Of a stretch of DNA of 41,447 bases, positions 1 to 7,378 are shown one piece after another. Source of the DNA: CAZLWA01 sp964563165. Its GTDB lineage: Bacteria; CLD3; SB21. Position 1 is the stretch's first letter, and each line of letters starts with the position of its first letter. The DNA lies in contig CAZLWA010000019.1 in NCBI GenBank assembly GCA_964563165.1, positions 1-41,447 on the forward strand. The letters are read 5' to 3'. Below the pieces are notes generated by a model. That model was given only the letters and a program-made list of their open reading frames with translations. It made no database searches and had not been told where the DNA came from. Position numbers and translations under genes: made by a program.

Positions 1-2
1 TG

Positions 3-683
3 TATGTCATATCTGTAGAACAGGAGGACCCGGATATCGCTAAGCCAAACACGATTGATAAAACTTCTGTAAGCGGGCCGTATTTAACGTTTTCTGAAGT
101 ATATTTGAAAACAGAACGTGACGGATGGACGAATGAGGAATTCGAAGTTTGGTCGAATGATCCTGACAATGATCATATAACTCATCTTAATCATCGTGGG
201 CTGTTCAACGGTAACAACCATCATGATGCCAGTGGCACCAATGTCCGGTACCCCAACGTCAATAAGAAACACAAGTGGTACGGAGCGGGAGCGGTACTTC
301 GATTAATAGCACTTACAAACACCGCCAAAGCCGTTGTTCCTTGGGAAGACGATATGACCACAGGTGAAATTGATCAATGGACTGGTGATGGGACTACTAC
401 TGTTCCTAATCAGCCAGGATACTACGTTTACCGAAACCATAAATACGATGCGTATAATATGGGAACAAATACGATCGACAACAATGTGAACATCAAAACT
501 GTTGTTTCTAATATCTACTCTTGGGATCCGGATGACGTCTATTCCAAATCCGCTCTTTATAATTTGACAACGTCTACTGTTTTTAGCCAAACCGGCAATG
601 GATCGCATCTTATTGATACAGATCTGAGAGTAGGCGGGCCCTTAGGTCACTTGCGATGGAGAGTTGGATATGTAAGTAATTAG
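3..683 (+). CDS. Unknown protein, C-terminal part (5' truncated by window edge)
   Basis: The frame is open from the first bases and ends at TAG 681-683, so about 226 codons of a longer gene are seen. The TTG at 105 is not a convincing start because the frame runs on upstream with normal-looking codons. The protein is rich in Asn, Asp, Gly, Thr and Tyr (for example NDPDNDH, NGNNHHDASG), has no hydrophobic segment and ends in GHLRWRVGYVSN. That composition suits an exported or surface protein, but I recognise no family and see no secretion-tail motif. The gene lies in an AT-richer stretch before two envelope-type genes. A palindrome 13 nt after the stop probably ends the transcript. Confidence 0.7.
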   Translation, partial: YVISVEQEDPDIAKPNTIDKTSVSGPYLTFSEVYLKTERDGWTNEEFEVWSNDPDNDHITHLNHRGLFNGNNHHDASGTNVRYPNVNKKHKWYGAGAVLRLIALTNTAKAVVPWEDDMTTGEIDQWTGDGTTTVPNQPGYYVYRNHKYDAYNMGTNTIDNNVNIKTVVSNIYSWDPDDVYSKSALYNLTTSTVFSQTGNGSHLIDTDLRVGGPLGHLRWRVGYVSN

Positions 684-695
684 GTTGTATTACAT

Positions 696-726
696 GATTT
701 GCCAGATTTTAAAAATCTGGCAAATC
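696..726. terminator. Perfect 31-nt palindrome after the first gene, probable terminator
   Basis: GATTTGCCAGATTTT at 696-710 is followed by one A and its exact reverse complement at 712-726. The folded RNA would have a long A/U- and G/C-mixed stem. The downstream T-tract is weak (GCATTTTA), so it could equally be a symmetric binding site. Its place 13 nt after a stop and 33 nt before the next gene favours termination. Confidence 0.5.
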
Positions 727-759
727 GCATTTTATCAATAAGTTTTCTTTAAAGGTTTT

Positions 760-1731
760 ATGAACAAGTCTAAATTTAACGTTTTGCATGTGTTTTGTTT
801 TTCCATATTTTCTTTTTTAGTATCATGCCAATCCTGTCAAAAACCAACCTCTGATTCTCTACTTAAGCATGATTATAATGTCGTTATGGGAGTTTTAGCT
901 CCAGACAGCGCAAATGAGTTTGAGCGTAACTATCCGACCGAAGTGTTCGTCGGCAAAATGATTCCTACGAATCTCGACAATATATTTTATGTTCAAGGAA
1001 CCAAAGATTCAGTACTGTGGGAACTTATGTCTTGCGCAAGGCAACACTTTATTAACTATTTTGAGTACGATTCGCTGGCTGAAGTGAGGATCCTGTCGAA
1101 TGGACAAAATGTTAAATTAACTTACACGGGCTTTGGTGTTTATAGAGATCTTGTTAATGAACTAAAAATAAAGCCATTGGAAAGGTACACACTAAATGTT
1201 GCGAAAGCGGATGGGAGAATATTTACAAGCGAAACGACAGTTCCAGGAAATGTGAAAATAACTAATATAGACATCGACACCATGTCAGAGGTTCCAGGAC
1301 ACCTTATGAATGAATTTACAATAACATTTAAGGCTTTATCAAATGGGGATCAATTCTACTACGTGTCCAGAGATCGCAGAAATAATTTTGAATCCGAAAT
1401 AATAGGATACTCCTTTGCCGATAGTGTGGTTGCGGGCTATACGTTTACTAAGAGTGGGCTAGACACGTCGCGAATTGATTACATCAATGATCGGTTCGAA
1501 TTAAGGGCCGTAAATAGATCATACGCCTTATTTCACACTCCATGTGGCGGTGAGGGAAGAACTCCAGACTTTGTTCCGTTTGAAAAGTCATTGTATGATA
1601 TGGAGATTGAAGAGCGATCAAATATTGGGGGCAAAGATGTTGCCGGTGTTTTCGGCTCGTACAATGCAACCGTCAAATTTGTGGTGTTTAAAGCTTTGTG
1701 GAATCAGGCAGGAAAGACGGGATTGAAATGA
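760..1731 (+). CDS. DUF4249-like outer-membrane-associated lipoprotein
   Basis: This 323-aa protein starts MNKSKFNVLHVFCFSIFSF and has a lipobox-like LVSC, so it is probably lipidated at Cys23 and exported. The body resembles the DUF4249 family of Bacteroidota and relatives. Features in the family order are an early Glu/Val-rich strand, a LKPLERYTLNVAKADGR-like stretch, a TTVPG motif near residue 162, and a C-terminal DVAGVFGSYNA segment. DUF4249 genes usually sit beside a TonB-dependent receptor, and none is visible here, although the upstream gene is cut by the window edge. AAAGG lies 7 nt before the ATG. The function of the family is unknown. The DUF4249 assignment is from memory of the motif pattern and is moderate. 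Confidence 0.65.
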   Translation: MNKSKFNVLHVFCFSIFSFLVSCQSCQKPTSDSLLKHDYNVVMGVLAPDSANEFERNYPTEVFVGKMIPTNLDNIFYVQGTKDSVLWELMSCARQHFINYFEYDSLAEVRILSNGQNVKLTYTGFGVYRDLVNELKIKPLERYTLNVAKADGRIFTSETTVPGNVKITNIDIDTMSEVPGHLMNEFTITFKALSNGDQFYYVSRDRRNNFESEIIGYSFADSVVAGYTFTKSGLDTSRIDYINDRFELRAVNRSYALFHTPCGGEGRTPDFVPFEKSLYDMEIEERSNIGGKDVAGVFGSYNATVKFVVFKALWNQAGKTGLK

Positions 1732-1747
1732 AACTCTTTTTAGGCAA

Positions 1748-2254
1748 ATGGGTCGAGAAATGAAGAGAATATTTTTCTGTGCTGTGACACTGTTCATAAA
1801 TGGTTTCCTTCTTTCACAAGAAGACTCGCTACCGCTTCAAAGAAGTTGCTTTACCTACAATCAAGTTTTTGGAGCCGTTGAGCTGTTTCACGCAGACTTC
1901 CACGAAAACCCTGCATACACCGTGGGCTTCAGCTACGCTCTGCCGGACAAGTTTCATTTGCAAGGATCATTCGGTTCTGTTTCTTTTTTTTCGAATATTA
2001 TTTTTACCGCCGGTATCGAATACGACTTGTGGCAAAAAATGCATCAGCGATTTAAACTGAGCGCCCTGCTAAATTATCATTCGAAAAAGGAGACTTTGGA
2101 TGACCGACATCTTTTCTTAACGTTGGGTACCGGCTACCAAATTGTCTTTTTCAAGAGCGTGGGTGTTGGATTTGATTATAGCCAACCGGTTCTGCCTTTA
2201 CAGAGCATTCGATTTGTCGGCAGTGTGCGTCTCAATTTGTTTCATACACTATGA
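1748..2254 (+). CDS. Small predicted outer-membrane beta-barrel-like protein
   Basis: The ORF codes for 168 aa with an N-terminal signal peptide (KRIFFCAVTLFINGFLLS, probable cleavage just before QEDS). The mature part alternates hydrophobic and polar residues with many aromatics (YTVGFSYAL, FSNIIFTAGIEYDLW, VGVGFDYSQP) and ends in LNLFHTL. This is the texture of a short outer-membrane beta-barrel. The start is uncertain: ATG 1748 and ATG 1760 are in frame and neither has a strong ribosome site, but both keep the signal peptide. It lies 16 nt after the DUF4249-like gene, so the two are probably co-transcribed and may work together at the outer membrane. No specific family is recognised. Confidence 0.6.
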   Translation: MGREMKRIFFCAVTLFINGFLLSQEDSLPLQRSCFTYNQVFGAVELFHADFHENPAYTVGFSYALPDKFHLQGSFGSVSFFSNIIFTAGIEYDLWQKMHQRFKLSALLNYHSKKETLDDRHLFLTLGTGYQIVFFKSVGVGFDYSQPVLPLQSIRFVGSVRLNLFHTL

Positions 2255-2264
2255 AAACATTTTC

Positions 2265-2369
2265 TTTGTCGACAAATAGTTTTAAGTTGCTTAAAATTTA
2301 GGAAAAATATTTTGAATCCTACCTTTTTGTTTCCTACTTTCTTGCGCGTCAATTAAGTCAATCTTAATT
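2265..2369. promoter_or_regulatory. Cluster of inverted repeats upstream of etfB, possible operators
   Basis: Three symmetric elements lie in the 173-nt gap before etfB. They are the perfect palindrome TTTGTCGACAAA (2265-2276), TTTTAAG-TTG-CTTAAAA (2280-2296) and AATTAAG-TCAAT-CTTAATT (2351-2369). The last two share TTAAG/CTTAA half-sites. None is followed by a T-tract, so binding sites are more likely than terminators. The binding protein is not known. Confidence 0.35.
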
Positions 2370-2427
2370 CGATCGCCGCCACCCTGAGCGTAGTTGAATG
2401 TCGGCTGAAGCTCATTAGGAGAAAAGA

Positions 2428-3174
2428 ATGAACATCGTCGTATGTATGAAGCAGGTTCCGGACAGCGAGACACGCGTAAAAATCGCAGCGGACGGCAAGT
2501 CCGTTGATCTGTCAGCCGTGAATTTTATCATTAATCCGTTCGACGAGTACGCCATCGAGGAAGCGATCCGCTTGAAAGAAAAAGTCGGCGGCGAAGTCAC
2601 GATCCTGACGCTGGGCCCCGATCGCGCAGAGAACGACATCCGCAAAGCCCTGGCCATGGGCGCCGATAAGGCCGTACTTCTAAAAGCGGATAATTTCAAC
2701 GGCAATGTGGCGTATGCCCTGGCGGAAGAACTTAAGACCTTGAACGCGGATCTTATATTTTTCGGGAAACAAGCGATCGATGAAGACAGTTCACAAATGG
2801 CCCAGGTGATCGCCGAGCTGCTCGATCTGCCCTGCGCTACCGTCGTCGTCAAGTTAGACATCAATGCCGAATCGAAAACGTGCGTCGCGGAACGCGAAAT
2901 TGACGGCGGCAAGGAGATCGTCGAATTTTCATATCCTGCAGTAATCGGAACCCAAAAAGGAATTAACGAGCCCCGTTTGCCGAATTTGAAAGGCATCATG
3001 GCTGCAAAGAAAAAACCCCTGGAGAAAAAAGAACCGAAAGTTTCGGAAAGTTTGACGGAAGTGATTGCCATGGAATTGCCGCCGCCGAGACCGGCCGGAA
3101 GAATTGTCGGCAAAGGCGCGGAAGCAGTTCCGGAACTGCTTCGATTACTGCACGAAGAAGCAAAAGTGATTTAA
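2428..3174 (+). CDS. etfB: Electron transfer flavoprotein, beta subunit
   Basis: This 248-aa protein is the adenine-nucleotide-binding subunit of the EtfAB heterodimer, which carries electrons from acyl-CoA and other flavin dehydrogenases to the quinone pool. It opens with the family start MNIVVCMKQVPDSETRVKI. It also has NPFDEYAIEEAIRLKE near residue 37, GADKAVLL, and the recognition-loop stretch FSYPAVIGTQKGINEPRLPNLKGIM near residues 170-192. The length is normal for the family. AGGAG lies 8 nt before the ATG. etfA follows after 63 nt in the same direction, as in most genomes. The inverted repeats upstream may control both genes. The family call is secure, but the electron donor and acceptor cannot be told from the window. 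Confidence 0.95.
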   Translation: MNIVVCMKQVPDSETRVKIAADGKSVDLSAVNFIINPFDEYAIEEAIRLKEKVGGEVTILTLGPDRAENDIRKALAMGADKAVLLKADNFNGNVAYALAEELKTLNADLIFFGKQAIDEDSSQMAQVIAELLDLPCATVVVKLDINAESKTCVAEREIDGGKEIVEFSYPAVIGTQKGINEPRLPNLKGIMAAKKKPLEKKEPKVSESLTEVIAMELPPPRPAGRIVGKGAEAVPELLRLLHEEAKVI

Positions 3175-3237
3175 CACTTTCCTTCGCAAATGGTGTGATC
3201 TTGTTTGAAATGTAGCGAATAATGTTTGGAGTAAATC

Positions 3238-4209
3238 ATGTCTATTTTAGCATTTGCAGAACAGCGTAATAATATATTTCGTAAATCCGCTTTTGAAACC
3301 ATGAGTGAAGCGAAGCGTCTGGCCGACATGCTTGGCACCCAAGCGGTCGCGCTGGTCGTGGGATCAGGCGCCAAAGGCATTGTCTCAGAATTAAGAAAAT
3401 ACGGCGCATCCAAAATAGTCGTCATTCAGGATGCGGCGTTGGAACATTTTTCGACTGAAGGCTACACACAGGCGTTGGAAGAGGCCGTTAAAAAAGAAAA
3501 TGCGAATATCATTTTATTGCCTGCCACCGCCATGGGCAAAGATCTGGCCCCGCGGCTGGCGGCACGGTTGAAAGTGGGCATGGCAAGCGACAGCACGCGT
3601 TTGGATGTTGAAGGCGGGAAAGTGCTGATTACACGGCCGGTTATGGCCGGAAAGGCTTTTCAAAAAATACGGATCAAAACAGTCCTGCAGGTCATCACGC
3701 TGCGCCCTAACGTTTTTCGCATGCAGGAAAATCCTACGCAAGCTGCCGTCGAGGAGTTGACCATTGCTCTGAAACCGATTCGTACAAAAACAAAAAATAT
3801 GATCGTGGAATCCGGCAAGAAAATAGAATTGACGGAAGCCGATATCATCGTTTCCGGTGGGCGCGGGTTAAAAGGGCCCGAACATTGGCATCTCATTGAG
3901 AAATTAGCGGAAGCGCTGGGCGCGGCAAACGGAGCCTCGCGGGCGGTTGTGGATGCCGGCTGGAGGTCGCACGAAGAACAGGTCGGGCAGACCGGAAAAA
4001 CCGTGAGCCCGCAGCTCTATATCGCCTGCGGCATTTCCGGCGCGATCCAGCATTTGGCAGGCATGTCGAGTTCGAAAAATGTCGTCGCCATCAACAGCGA
4101 TCCCGAAGCCCCGATCTTCAAAATTGCCGACTACGGCATCGTCGGAGACCTCTTTGAAATTCTCCCGGTCTTGACGGAACAAGCCGCGCGCATGAAAGCG
4201 CACAAGTAA
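3238..4209 (+). CDS. etfA: Electron transfer flavoprotein, alpha subunit
   Basis: This 323-aa protein is the FAD-binding partner of EtfB. The N-terminal domain has ILAFAEQRNN and ILLPATAMGKDLAPRLAARL. The C-terminal FAD domain carries the family signature: SGGRGLKGPEHW, then GASRAVVDAGW, QVGQTGKTVSPQLYIACGIS, HLAGM, and INSDPEAPIFKIADYGIVGD near the end. The length is typical. A GGAG ribosome site lies 7 nt before the ATG. It is transcribed with etfB, and no intrinsic terminator is obvious after it, so read-through towards rho is possible. There is no associated acyl-CoA dehydrogenase or ETF-quinone oxidoreductase gene within the window. Confidence 0.95.
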   Translation: MSILAFAEQRNNIFRKSAFETMSEAKRLADMLGTQAVALVVGSGAKGIVSELRKYGASKIVVIQDAALEHFSTEGYTQALEEAVKKENANIILLPATAMGKDLAPRLAARLKVGMASDSTRLDVEGGKVLITRPVMAGKAFQKIRIKTVLQVITLRPNVFRMQENPTQAAVEELTIALKPIRTKTKNMIVESGKKIELTEADIIVSGGRGLKGPEHWHLIEKLAEALGAANGASRAVVDAGWRSHEEQVGQTGKTVSPQLYIACGISGAIQHLAGMSSSKNVVAINSDPEAPIFKIADYGIVGDLFEILPVLTEQAARMKAHK

Positions 4210-4281
4210 TGTCATTCCGGAGCCGTCCAAGAGCGAACGTTCTCTGAACACGGAGCTTAACTATGACCACAAAATTATTTC

Positions 4282-4310
4282 TTGACATTGTATGCACTTT
4301 AAATTATTTT
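4282..4310 (+). promoter_or_regulatory. Sigma70-like promoter for rho
   Basis: TTGACA at 4282-4287 and TATTTT at 4305-4310 are 17 nt apart, a near-consensus pair in the 306-nt gap between etfA and rho. Transcription would start near 4317, giving rho an untranslated leader of about 200 nt. Confidence 0.5.
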
Positions 4311-4515
4311 GCATCAGATTCACTGCCAGTTCTGCGGTTTGAATATTTGGTTCACGTCTTTTCCCAATCCAATTTAAAAAATACGAATTCGGGTTTCTGC
4401 TGAGAAACCAACTCATCCTTTGTCACCTATTGTTCACTAACACGAAGCCTTCGATCGGTTTTGAAATAATCTAATTCTATTTTTCCATTCTTTTAACCTA
4501 ACGTAAAGCACTACC
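4311..4515 (+). promoter_or_regulatory. Long C-rich rho leader with hairpin, possible autoregulatory region
   Basis: The region holds no gene. It contains a perfect 7-bp hairpin, GGTTTCT-GCTG-AGAAACC (4392-4409). The final 106 nt after it have 27 C and only 10 G, the C-rich, G-poor makeup of a Rho-loading site. No Shine-Dalgarno sequence is visible before the rho ATG. In Escherichia coli, Rho stops its own transcription in the leader, and this region could work the same way. That function is inferred. Confidence 0.35.
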
Positions 4516-5805
4516 ATGAGCGACCTACCCGAAAAGAAAGAAGAAGTTGCATCGTTTAATTTGGCGAATTTGAAAGACATGAAAATCTCCGAATTAAACG
4601 ATATCGCCAAAAACCTTGACATTCCAGGCGTCAGCGGGCTGAAAAAACAAGATCTGATTTTTACGATTCTCGAAGAGCAGACCAAGAAAGACGGATTTAT
4701 TTTCAGCGAAGGCGTACTCGAGATATTGCCGGACGGCTATGGTTTTTTGCGTTCGTCGCATTATAATTATCTTCCCAGCCCGGATGATATCTACATATCG
4801 CCGTCCCAGATCAAAAAATTCGGTTTGCGCACCGGCGATGTGATCAGCGGGCAAATTCGCCCGCCTAAAGAGAGCGAACGCTTCTTCGCCTTACTCCGCG
4901 TCGAAGCGGTGAATTTCGAGAATCCCGACGAAGCGAAAAATAAAATACTTTTTGATAATTTGACGCCGATCTATCCGAATGAGCGCTTGGAGGTCGAAAC
5001 CAAGGACGTTAATAATTTTTCCATGCGGATCATGAATTTGATGACGCCGATCGGTAAGGGCCAGCGCGGCCTAATCGTCGCCCCGCCGCGTACTGGCAAA
5101 ACCGTTTTATTGAAAAATATCGCCAACAGCATCGTCGAAAATCACCCGGAGGTCCGCATGATCGTGTTACTCATTGACGAGCGGCCGGAAGAAGTGACCG
5201 ACATGGAGCGTTCCGTTAAAGCGGAAGTCTTGAGTTCAACCTTTGACGAACCGCCCGAGAGACACGTACAGGTCACGGACATGGTTTTGGAAAAGGCCAA
5301 ACGCATGGTGGAATGCGGGCACGATGTGGTCATTCTGCTTGATTCCATCACCCGACTGGCGCGCGCGCATAATACGGTTGTACCCCACAGCGGCAAGATT
5401 CTTTCAGGCGGCGTGGATTCCAACGCGCTGCATCGCCCGAAACGGTTTTTCGGAGCCGCCCGGAAAGTGGAGGAAGGCGGGAGCCTCACAATCATTGCCA
5501 CCGCATTGATCGAGACCGGCAGCCGTATGGATGACGTCATTTTTGAAGAATTCAAGGGCACGGGAAATATGGAGATCATTCTGGACCGCCGGCTGGCCGA
5601 CCGCCGCGTTTATCCTGCAATGGATATCAACCGATCCGGAACACGTAAGGAAGAGCTTCTCCTCACGCAGCTTGAACTCAGCCGCGTGTGGATCATCCGC
5701 AAACTACTGAGCGATAAAACGCCTGTGGAAGCCATGGAATTTTTGCTGGATAAGATGCGCGGTACCAGGTCGAATAAGCACTTCCTCGAATCGATGAGCA
5801 CCTAG
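4516..5805 (+). CDS. rho: Transcription termination factor Rho
   Basis: This 429-aa protein is the hexameric RNA helicase that ends transcription at Rho-dependent sites. Visible parts in order are the Rho N-terminal helical domain (about 20-55, MKISELNDIAKNLDIPGVSG), the cold-shock RNA-binding domain (about 63-130, with GYGFLRSSHYNYLPSPDDIY), Walker A APPRTGKT (189-196), the catalytic Glu stretch DERPEEVTDM (221-230), Walker B VVILLDS (271-277), the Q-loop SGKILSGGVD (292-301), and the R-loop region with the RR pairs of DRRLADRR (357-364). The length matches non-insert Rho proteins. The coding start is the first ATG of the frame. A promoter and a long leader precede it. The call is secure. 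Confidence 0.97.
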   Translation: MSDLPEKKEEVASFNLANLKDMKISELNDIAKNLDIPGVSGLKKQDLIFTILEEQTKKDGFIFSEGVLEILPDGYGFLRSSHYNYLPSPDDIYISPSQIKKFGLRTGDVISGQIRPPKESERFFALLRVEAVNFENPDEAKNKILFDNLTPIYPNERLEVETKDVNNFSMRIMNLMTPIGKGQRGLIVAPPRTGKTVLLKNIANSIVENHPEVRMIVLLIDERPEEVTDMERSVKAEVLSSTFDEPPERHVQVTDMVLEKAKRMVECGHDVVILLDSITRLARAHNTVVPHSGKILSGGVDSNALHRPKRFFGAARKVEEGGSLTIIATALIETGSRMDDVIFEEFKGTGNMEIILDRRLADRRVYPAMDINRSGTRKEELLLTQLELSRVWIIRKLLSDKTPVEAMEFLLDKMRGTRSNKHFLESMST

Positions 5806-5810
5806 CAGAT

Positions 5811-5849
5811 AAACTCAAAAAAAAAAGCCGGAGAACATCTTGCTCCGGC
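5811..5849 (-). terminator. Intrinsic terminator after the alpha-oxoamine synthase gene
   Basis: The arms GCCGGAG (5827-5833) and CTCCGGC (5843-5849) enclose a 9-nt loop. An A-run at 5811-5826, interrupted once, becomes a U-tract on the minus-strand transcript, so the signal serves the gene that ends at 5878. It lies just past the convergent rho stop, but the plus strand has no T-tract after the stem. Confidence 0.8.
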
Positions 5850-5877
5850 CAAAAATAACACGTCTCAAAAAATCGGA

Positions 5878-7128
5878 TCAAATCACGCCTGTTTTCTTTC
5901 CTTCCGCTTTCAAAACGTCCAAGGCATGGTCCAGGTCTTCGCGTGTGTGTTTTGCACTGATCGTACAGCGCAAGCGCTCCTGACCCTTGGCAACGGCAGG
6001 ATAAATCATCGGCAGCATCAATACGCCGCTCTCATATAATTTTTTTGACAGGTACATTGTTTTCTCGCTGTCGCCGATTATGATCGGTACAATCGGCGTT
6101 TCGCTGTCGCCGTAATTAAAACCAAGTTCTTTCAAAACAGATTTGAAATATTTTTCATTGTCGCGCATATGCTGAAGATGCTCCGGCTCTGAACGAATGA
6201 TATCAATGATCTTGGATACGGAGACTATGTTGGATACGGGTGAAGCGGCTGAGAAAATCAGACTGCGCGCCTTGTGCTTGATGTGGGAGATCACATCTTT
6301 TTGCCCGGTTACAAACCCGCCGACCCCTCCCAACGCTTTGCTAAAAGTGCCTATGAGCAGATCGATGTGCTTTTCCATTCCAAAATGCTCCGCGGTGCCG
6401 CGTCCCGTTTTCCCCAGAACGCCGGTTCCGTGTGCATCGTCCAGAGCGATGCAGGCGTCGTATTTCTCGGCGATCTTCACAAATTCCGGCAAGTGGCAAA
6501 TATCGCCATCCATACTGTAAACGCCTTCGACGATGATCATTACGTTCCGGCCTTTGTTGGCGTTGGATTCGACTATCGCTTCCAGGCTCTTGGGATCGTT
6601 GTGACGAAAGTAACGGATCTGCCCGTCCATTGTTTTTGCGGAACCGCGCGTCAAGGGCGTTCCCACCGCCAGCGCGCAGCCGTCTAAAATACATGCATGA
6701 CTGAATTTGTCGATAGCTAAGACAATGTTATCTTCAAACGAGTCGTCCGCTTTTACAAGCAGCGCTGAAACCGTGCCGAGCAGCGTTTGGTAACCCGTCG
6801 AAAAAACAATGCACGATTCTTTGCCTTTCCACTCCGCTATTTTTTCTTCCAAACGCGTATGTTCAATGGTTGTTCCGACAACATACCGTGAACCGCAGAG
6901 TCCCGATCCATAGATGTCCAGAGCTTTTTTTGCTTCTTCAATGACCCGCGGATCATGGGTAAGACCCAAATAATCGTTGGATGAAAAATTGACGAGTAAA
7001 TTGCCTTTCACTTTAATATGAATCCCCGTCTTTTCCAATTCCGTAAAATAACTGTAAAGTCCTTTTGCTTTAACATCCTCGACAAGACTTGAGAACGGTT
7101 TGCATTTTTCAACGAGCCACGAGCTCAT
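5878..7128 (-). CDS. Alpha-oxoamine synthase family PLP enzyme (KBL / BioF / serine palmitoyltransferase type)
   Basis: This 416-aa protein is a fold-type I PLP enzyme that condenses an amino acid with an acyl-CoA and loses CO2 or forms an oxoamine. Signatures are FSSNDYLGL, GSGLCGSRYVVGTT, the cofactor Asp in LDDAHGTG, and the Schiff-base lysine in GTFSKALGGVGGF (Lys264). The start is ATG 7128, which has GGAG 7 nt upstream; the in-frame TTG at 7140 is part of that ribosome site. The substrate is open. GSG..GSR, the HND segment and KARSLIFSA look more like serine palmitoyltransferase-type enzymes than classic Kbl or BioF. A sphingolipid role would suit an FCB-group bacterium but is only inference. 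It is separated from ftsZ by a terminator, so it forms its own unit. Confidence 0.85.
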   Translation of the reverse strand: MSSWLVEKCKPFSSLVEDVKAKGLYSYFTELEKTGIHIKVKGNLLVNFSSNDYLGLTHDPRVIEEAKKALDIYGSGLCGSRYVVGTTIEHTRLEEKIAEWKGKESCIVFSTGYQTLLGTVSALLVKADDSFEDNIVLAIDKFSHACILDGCALAVGTPLTRGSAKTMDGQIRYFRHNDPKSLEAIVESNANKGRNVMIIVEGVYSMDGDICHLPEFVKIAEKYDACIALDDAHGTGVLGKTGRGTAEHFGMEKHIDLLIGTFSKALGGVGGFVTGQKDVISHIKHKARSLIFSAASPVSNIVSVSKIIDIIRSEPEHLQHMRDNEKYFKSVLKELGFNYGDSETPIVPIIIGDSEKTMYLSKKLYESGVLMLPMIYPAVAKGQERLRCTISAKHTREDLDHALDVLKAEGKKTGVI

Positions 7129-7240
7129 AATGATCTCCAATTAATTAGATTTTTATAAGAAAATAAAAAATGCCGATCGGCGAATTAGCGGCTGAATGTA
7201 AGGTTTATTCGTTAAAAGTAAAATAGAAAAATGGTCCCCC

Positions 7241-7276
7241 AAAAAAAAAAGCAGTCGAGTTTGATTGCTCGACTGC
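7241..7276 (-). terminator. Intrinsic terminator of the dcw operon (after ftsZ)
   Basis: A perfect 9-bp stem, GCAGTCGAG (7251-7259) with CTCGACTGC (7268-7276), has an 8-nt loop. Ten A residues at 7241-7250 give a U10 tract on the minus strand. It lies about 100 nt after the ftsZ stop and should end the whole dcw transcript. Confidence 0.88.
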
Positions 7277-7292
7277 CCACCCTGTCTTTTTC

Positions 7293-7365
7293 ATCACGCC
7301 CCAAGGCGTGATTGAGAGAGAAAGACAAATTTACTCAGATACCTTCGTTTCCTATGAAGAAACGA
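7293..7365 (-). other. Two further hairpins between ftsZ and its terminator
   Basis: ATCACGCC-CCAA-GGCGTGAT (7293-7312) is a perfect 8-bp stem. TCGTTTC (7345-7351) pairs with GAAACGA (7359-7365) around a 7-nt loop. Neither has a U-tract. With the terminator they form three stems in a row in the ftsZ 3' untranslated region. They may stabilise the mRNA end or bind RNA, but the role is unknown. Confidence 0.5.
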
Positions 7366-7378
7366 GAGCAGAAAATGG

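Noticed and set aside
2383..2402. ACCCTGAGCGTAGTTGAATG resembles half of a palindromic repeat (CCCTGAGCG...) often interspersed in bacterial genomes
   Set aside because: Only one worn half is present and there is no second copy in the window, so a repeat cannot be supported.
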